This document shows, one piece after another, positions 61,801 through 64,000 of a stretch of DNA of 64,000 nucleotides (the first letter of the stretch is position 1; each line of letters starts with the position of its first letter). The stretch is from contig NZ_FNRA01000001.1 of NCBI RefSeq assembly GCF_900107535.1, positions 124,001-188,000 on the forward strand, given 5' to 3'. Origin of the DNA: Pedobacter hartonius (GTDB taxonomy: Bacteria > Bacteroidota > Bacteroidia > Sphingobacteriales > Sphingobacteriaceae). Below the pieces are notes generated by a model. That model was not told where the DNA came from, made no database searches, and saw only the letters and a list, made by a program, of their open reading frames with translations. The position numbers and the translations under genes were made by a program.

Positions 61801-62485
61801 GATCTGATATATCCATCAGTTCGGAAAGGTAAGCTTCTCTTTCGTCAGTACTCAGCAATACTACATTCTCCAGCCTGCTGCGCAGCTGATCCAGCTTCAT
61901 CCGCTCTTCCCTGGCCTTCTCGAAGGCGGCAACAGAGATCTCTGAGTAGATACCTGTATCGGTTATTTTTTCAAGCAATTCACTTCTTTCGTTTTCATCA
62001 GCTTTCAGAAAGCGTGTAAAATCTCCCTGTGAGAGGATCACTGAACGCAGGAACTGGTTATAATCCAGTCCGCAAATCCGCACGATCTCCTCCCTTACCT
62101 CATTCAGCGGATGTTCAATGATGATCTTCCCCGTTAAGGTTTCCGCAAGTTCCATCTTCTGCGTTTGCAGCTGCCCGTCAGCCTTGCCACGGCTTCGCCG
62201 GATAGACCATTTTGCACGGTAAGATAGCTGGCCCACCTCAAATTCTACTTCGGCGTATGATTCGGCAGTATGCCTGGTCATGATCTCAAAAACATCCTTA
62301 CTGTGACGGTGTACCCGTCCATAGAGTGCCACGGTAATGGCATCCAGCAAGGTCGTTTTTCCGGCACCGGTAGGACCGGTTATTGCAAAAATTCCGCTTT
62401 CCGTAAAGGGAGGCTGGTCAAAACGGATTTCATGCTGTCCCTTTAAGGAGTTGAGATTTAAAAATTTGATTCCCGTAATCTTCAT
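58820..62485 (-). CDS. sbcC: Nuclease SbcCD subunit C, SMC-like ATPase
   Basis: SbcC is the Rad50-like ATPase that, with SbcD, cuts hairpins and processes DNA ends. The 1221-residue chain starts MKITGIKFLNLNSLKGQHEI, with Walker A AITGPTGAGKTTLLDAI near residue 37. Long coiled-coil arms run to a zinc hook (SCPLCGAVHH, near residue 598) and back. The C-terminal ATPase half has the signature STLSGGESFLVSLALALGLS and Walker B FIDEGFGTLD. Its ATG overlaps the sbcD stop by four bases. Long inverted repeats such as those at 44, 55 and 58 kb are the natural type of substrate of SbcCD when extruded. Confidence 0.95.
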   Translation of the reverse strand: MKITGIKFLNLNSLKGQHEIRFDQPPFTESGIFAITGPTGAGKTTLLDAITVALYGRVHRHSKDVFEIMTRHTAESYAEVEFEVGQLSYRAKWSIRRSRGKADGQLQTQKMELAETLTGKIIIEHPLNEVREEIVRICGLDYNQFLRSVILSQGDFTRFLKADENERSELLEKITDTGIYSEISVAAFEKAREERMKLDQLRSRLENVVLLSTDEREAYLSELMDISDREVQLKKEESSLRAQLDWLAGLEKLTARKQELLQALSEAELFHAAHEPRFVKLQHHLRALAYRPALAELKTIESQQQRIGADLREAELQHPQIVEEEKTTRTTLVEAKQQAGLKEKILTGMEPVFDAVSKKDILVEQSKNQLAKILDAFESARLNLHTAEASQLAMDGQLKAIQERIGQLSLWLREHASDANLDKEVIVFQQLVQQLSALKIKLDNLTEGHSGYRKQHLQAQEFVLHTTQRIKLAEQQLSEIQESIQQHGRSLLELLAGKTTDQLEEELREFPVLINTAEQQFKLAGLHAKLLQEQEALISGISGLGAEEKEARAVLGNLKLEDERETALLKDLQQIYELEVKVQKYDADRLQLQAGQSCPLCGAVHHPFVEGKYVSRMTEAEERRNQQQVKLQLLKTQLDAQLIVINTLSYQLETGGKDLLRSAELVTRALSEFEQNNTKLPKPLDISKAEIIAAVIGRKRVQQEALKTRLDTARLAQQQISKLEALLSQRKEILVQEKNKTEQAALEIIFAEKQLNAIALDLTNTTAESKTLEDRAILLLEPFGIIFSAAEAEQISPEMNKRYQQYRQSEGELKLLELDLRQQETELKSIGAAIGEKKDAIEGLNVQIKETQQVLQQLEEERLELFGTKDPVQERAGLSNELRKYRSQTEELQQQLQQKQERLKIIEDRQLNLNTSFLTTKNLFSAQLEKLTAKLRGEGMASIEELQELFLPDEEARLSAELQQEAVQRISSGKSLLTATEKDLEAELQKALTAEDREILTPRLEEQAQVISLLQQQKGRLNQVIAEDDLLKLKHVEVAQQIERQQQESDRFQKLSALIGSADGRKFSRFAQGLTLARLTELANRHLLRLSDRYRILKSPEKDLDLQIIDGYQADVVRPMSTLSGGESFLVSLALALGLSDLASRKVQINSLFIDEGFGTLDAETIDVAITALENLQASGKNIGIISHVEALKERIGTQIQLSREAGGTSKISLYSYGRKI

Positions 62486-63708
62486 GCCCTATCCTCCTTT
62501 TGCGCCATATATTCCAGTACTTCATGGAAAGCCCGCAGAAGATCAGGCTGCTCCTCCCCGGGATATTCAGACTGGCATTTCTTTATAAATACAGTTTTAG
62601 GATCAAGATCGGTCAGCGCCATAGCTTCAGCCGTTTGTTCATCCAGGTTCTGTGCTGCCCGTATTCTGATCTGCCTTGGAAAAAGGCGGTCTATAAATGG
62701 TTTTCCCGCAATCAGCGAGTTTAGCTGCTCATCCAGGTCAAAAATGAAAGTTTCAGTTTCCACCTGTACTTCAACCCATGCCGGATATATAGTTCCAGGG
62801 TCTTCCAGTAAAACCAGTTTAGTTTTTACCTTTTCGAAATCCCCTTTGATCCTGATCAGTTTGCGGCTGCAGGGTACTTCCAGCCCCCGGAGGCTGGTCA
62901 TATTCCCCTCTTTAAATTCAAGCAGGATCACCTGTTTTTTATCTTCAGTTTCTGAAAAGCTCAATGGAATAGGTGAACCTGAATAACGGATATGGTTCAT
63001 TTGATTGATCAGCTGCGGACGATGGAGATGACCCAGTGCTACATAATCAAATGCAGATGGAAAATGGTCGCCCCCGATCTGCCCGAGGTTACCTACATGG
63101 ATCTCCTTTTCACTGTCAGACGTAACTGAGCCGGCCGCAAACAGGTGTCCGGTGGCAATCACCGGGATTTTGTTCAGCTTGTAATCAGTAATATGTGTTA
63201 AAAAACGGTGATAATGATCCGAGATGCCCTGTTTTAAACGTGCTTCACGTTCCTCGAGTGTCTCCCCGGCAATGGATAACCTGATGTCGCGGTCGCGCAG
63301 AAAAGGCACGGCGCATACTACCAGCTCCAGCTGTCCTTCAGGTCCGTTGATCTCGATGATCTGATCGGTAAATTCTTCGGGGACACCACCTACAATATGT
63401 ACGTTGAAATACTTTAATAAGGATTGCGGGGCATTTAAGGTACTGATGGAATCATGGTTCCCTCCAATAATGACTACCTCTCTGCAGCAGGTATTTTTCA
63501 CCTGGCGCAGGAAATCATAATACTGCTCAAAAGCGGTATTCGAAGGGCTTCCCGTATCGAAGATATCTCCTGCAACAATTAAAACATCAATTTTTTCTGT
63601 CTGTAAAGTTGCTGTCAGCCAGTTCAGAAAAGCCTGATGTTCATCAGTACGCTCGCTTTGTTCAAGTCTTTTACCAAGGTGCCAGTCGGCCGTGTGAAGA
63701 ATTCTCAT
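62482..63708 (-). CDS. sbcD: Nuclease SbcCD subunit D, Mre11-like
   Basis: The 408-residue nuclease has the calcineurin-like metallophosphoesterase motifs in order: RILHTADWHLGKRLEQSERT at the N-terminus, IVAGDIFDTGSPSNTAF, VVIIGGNHDSISTL, a late GHLFAAGS, and VALGHLHRPQL. These residues bind two metal ions. It acts with SbcC as a double-strand exonuclease and hairpin endonuclease. Its stop overlaps the sbcC start, and it is the first gene of this operon. Confidence 0.95.
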   Translation of the reverse strand: MRILHTADWHLGKRLEQSERTDEHQAFLNWLTATLQTEKIDVLIVAGDIFDTGSPSNTAFEQYYDFLRQVKNTCCREVVIIGGNHDSISTLNAPQSLLKYFNVHIVGGVPEEFTDQIIEINGPEGQLELVVCAVPFLRDRDIRLSIAGETLEEREARLKQGISDHYHRFLTHITDYKLNKIPVIATGHLFAAGSVTSDSEKEIHVGNLGQIGGDHFPSAFDYVALGHLHRPQLINQMNHIRYSGSPIPLSFSETEDKKQVILLEFKEGNMTSLRGLEVPCSRKLIRIKGDFEKVKTKLVLLEDPGTIYPAWVEVQVETETFIFDLDEQLNSLIAGKPFIDRLFPRQIRIRAAQNLDEQTAEAMALTDLDPKTVFIKKCQSEYPGEEQPDLLRAFHEVLEYMAQKEDRA

Positions 63709-63767
63709 TGTCGACTGCTAAATTAAGCAATTGTGCAGACAAATATTAACCCTGCCTGATGAGAATG

Positions 63768-64000
63768 TTACTGAACCGGGGCGCTGCTTACCACACTATC
63801 CACAACAAATACACTTACACCTCTCCAGGGAAGTGTATGCAGATATTCTTTATAGTGAAGTTCGACGTTTGATCCGGCGCTCTTGTTGAGCTTATCGGCT
63901 ACTTTGTCATCCTGTACGGAAAACATGAATTCATTAGAGGCAATATTTCCGGGAGTTTGTGAACGGATACCGGTCTGGATCAGCCTGCCTTCATTGGTTT
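63768..64000 (-). CDS. 3' part of a conserved-looking hypothetical gene (truncated by the window edge)
   Basis: On the minus strand an open frame of about 77 codons enters from the right edge and ends at TAA (63768-63770). It includes GRLIQTGIRSQTPGNIASNE, then FMFSVQDDKVADKLNKSAG, and VELHYKEYLHTLPWRGVSVF. The block HYKEYLHTLPWRG resembles small membrane-anchored hypothetical proteins of Bacteroidota. The start lies outside the window, so full length and signal cannot be judged. It would lie upstream of sbcD on the same strand. Confidence 0.65.
   Translation of the reverse strand, partial: TNEGRLIQTGIRSQTPGNIASNEFMFSVQDDKVADKLNKSAGSNVELHYKEYLHTLPWRGVSVFVVDSVVSSAPVQ

Overview
The window looks like chromosomal DNA of a Bacteroidota bacterium, most likely family Sphingobacteriaceae and close to Pedobacter. 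The signs are an ECF sigma / FecR / STN-type TonB receptor cassette, a type IX secretion type-B cargo beside a PorP/SprF protein, OMP_b-brl-type receptors, many signal-peptide and lipoprotein genes, and promoter -7 elements of the form TAnnTTTG. No rRNA, tRNA, CRISPR array, intact transposase or prophage was seen. Genus assignment is inference from protein style, not a database result.

Layout. 0-4 kb: a 60-aa hypothetical and purL. 4.1-7.5 kb: a gene graveyard with four decayed relics (medium-chain dehydrogenase, aldehyde dehydrogenase, Hint-type protein, HisC-like aminotransferase) around one intact DUF2490 gene. 7.5-9.3 kb: UBP zinc finger, DinB and NIPSNAP proteins. 9.3-24 kb: a minus-strand surface locus running from ECF sigma factor and FecR through an STN-TonB receptor, two tandem paralogous lipoproteins and a further lipoprotein to a 1589-aa MBG-repeat type IX cargo and its PorP/SprF-like partner. 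24-32.4 kb: S41 peptidase, a DUF1624-like membrane protein with msrB, GAF and PAS proteins, a hypothetical and a CBM9-like protein. 32.5-37.6 kb: a heterodimeric ABC exporter with one degenerate ATP site, divergent from a cytochrome b / molybdopterin oxidoreductase fusion. 37.6-42.7 kb: a small hypothetical, a deleted Nei-like relic, an intact Fpg/Nei glycosylase, a single-domain response regulator, a cluster of DnaA-box-like sites and an outer-membrane receptor. 43-44.3 kb: a GntP-type permease. 44.5-51.9 kb: a six-gene assimilatory sulfate reduction operon. 52.3-64 kb: a MutS-like ATPase, a START protein, two convergent L,D-transpeptidases, an alcohol dehydrogenase, sbcDC, and the 3' end of a hypothetical gene.

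The sulfur operon forms a coherent pathway. CysDN activates sulfate to APS. A CysH with the APS-reductase cysteine pattern reduces APS to sulfite. A siroheme-dependent reductase carrying a HEPN-like tail makes sulfide. CobA and a precorrin-2 dehydrogenase fused to a TSUP permease supply siroheme and probably move a sulfur anion.

The most novel-looking non-coding signal is a pair of long perfect hairpins (44429-44504 and 58725-58798). Their stems are unrelated, yet both enclose a 26-nt loop that matches at 22 positions, in the same orientation relative to the gene each one follows. Other long hairpins sit at 39132-39231 and 55784-55904.
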